A stretch of 5,105 bases of DNA from Comamonadaceae bacterium (GTDB lineage Bacteria; Pseudomonadota; Gammaproteobacteria; Burkholderiales; Burkholderiaceae_C), in NCBI GenBank assembly GCA_947374485.1, contig CANCCF010000258.1, forward strand, positions 1 to 5,105, in the 5' to 3' direction. This document shows, one piece after another, positions 4,782-5,105 of this stretch. Under the pieces are notes generated by a model. That model was not told where the DNA came from. It saw only the letters and a program-made list of their open reading frames with translations, and made no database searches. A program made the translations under genes and the position numbers. How positions within the stretch are numbered: position 1 is the first letter of the stretch; the number at the start of each line of letters is the position of its first letter.

Positions 4782-5105
4782 TCAGGCGTGCAACTGCAGC
4801 AGGCGCAGCGCCTCTTCAAAGTCAAAGCCGCTGATGGCCTCTTCGACCGCCGCCGACTGGCCGAGCACGGCGTGCAGGTCGGGCGCATGCGCCTGCCACA
4901 GGGCCACGGCCTCGGAGTCGTCCTGTTCGAGCATGTGCAGCAGCGAATGCACCACGGCCTGCACCTGCTCGCGCTGCGTCTGCGTCAGGTTGGCACTGGC
5001 CGTTGGCACGTCTTCAAGCAGCAGGCCGGGTGTGGCGCGCAGCGCAGCCACCAGGGCATCGAGCTGCGCCTCTGTGGGCGCCATCAACAGCGCCAGTTGC
5101 TGCGC
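4782..5105 (-). CDS. C-terminal part of an unidentified protein, possibly a sensor kinase/response-regulator tail
   Basis: The frame is open to the window edge (107 codons before the TGA at 4782-4784), so this is probably the 3' end of a larger gene. Separate starts at ATG 5084 or TTG 5087 are possible, but no convincing ribosome site lies in front of them. The visible part is acidic and almost wholly helical: a segment rich in Leu/Ala (TEAQLDALVAALRATPG), a Thr/Gln-rich turn, then HSLLHMLEQDDSEAVALWQAH and a closing SGFDFEEALRLLQLHA. From memory, this arrangement (DDSEA..LW..H, then .FDFE.AL..L) resembles the extreme C-termini of hybrid sensor kinases and response regulators in Burkholderiales, with a resemblance to Hpt-like helical bundles. 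No phosphoacceptor His in a clear Hpt motif can be pointed to. It is transcribed in the same direction as edd, but the 138-bp gap with its own operator suggests a separate unit. Confidence 0.6.
   Translation of the reverse strand, partial: AQQLALLMAPTEAQLDALVAALRATPGLLLEDVPTASANLTQTQREQVQAVVHSLLHMLEQDDSEAVALWQAHAPDLHAVLGQSAAVEEAISGFDFEEALRLLQLHA

Noticed and set aside
4771..4786. 8-bp tandem duplication (CGTTCAGG twice) as a mobile-element footprint
   Set aside because: It is a direct adjacent duplication with no inserted element or inverted ends; simple slippage explains it.
1..5105. A previously undescribed multi-gene system
   Set aside because: Every complete gene but the small cupin belongs to a well-known family with ordinary length and residues, and the only clear operon is the classical edd-eda pair. 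I found no evidence of a new system here.

Overview
The window reads as chromosomal DNA from a high-GC betaproteobacterium, most likely Burkholderiales and probably Comamonadaceae. This rests on three things: GC-rich third codon positions throughout, protein texture (a glycine/RGG-tailed RhlE, an edd-eda pair, a GloA almost identical in layout to the E. coli enzyme), and a HexR-type operator in front of edd. The genus is inference. It looks like housekeeping DNA. I see no transposase, integrase, phage gene, tRNA, rRNA, CRISPR array or defence-like cluster.

Layout, left to right. Bases 1-1134 (+) hold the C-terminal part of a DEAD-box RNA helicase of the RhlE group, with helicase motifs IV-VI and a long Gly/Arg/Asn-rich tail. 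Its 115-bp downstream gap carries two hairpins, one of them a composite structure with a perfect 12-bp stem. Bases 1250-1633 (-) encode a small single-domain cupin with degenerate metal-ligand positions. It is divergent from gloA (1708-2094, +), the lactoylglutathione lyase that detoxifies methylglyoxal. gloA converges on eda (2117-2764, -), and a compact hairpin that touches both stop codons fills the junction. Upstream of eda on the same strand lies edd (2802-4643, -).

The two genes edd and eda form an operon for the Entner-Doudoroff core. Edd dehydrates 6-phosphogluconate to KDPG, and Eda cleaves KDPG to pyruvate and glyceraldehyde-3-phosphate. The 138-bp region in front of edd contains a 15-bp palindrome matching the HexR (RpiR-family) operator and overlapping a plausible -10 box, plus a second, different inverted repeat further upstream. 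This suggests carbon-source control by KDPG through HexR, possibly with another regulator.

At the right edge (4782-5105, -) is the C-terminal end of a gene entering from outside the window. It is helical and resembles the tails of Burkholderiales sensor kinase/response-regulator proteins, but its identity is not settled here.

No previously undescribed system is visible. The points most worth following up are the edd control region, the composite hairpin after rhlE, and the cupin with substituted metal ligands.
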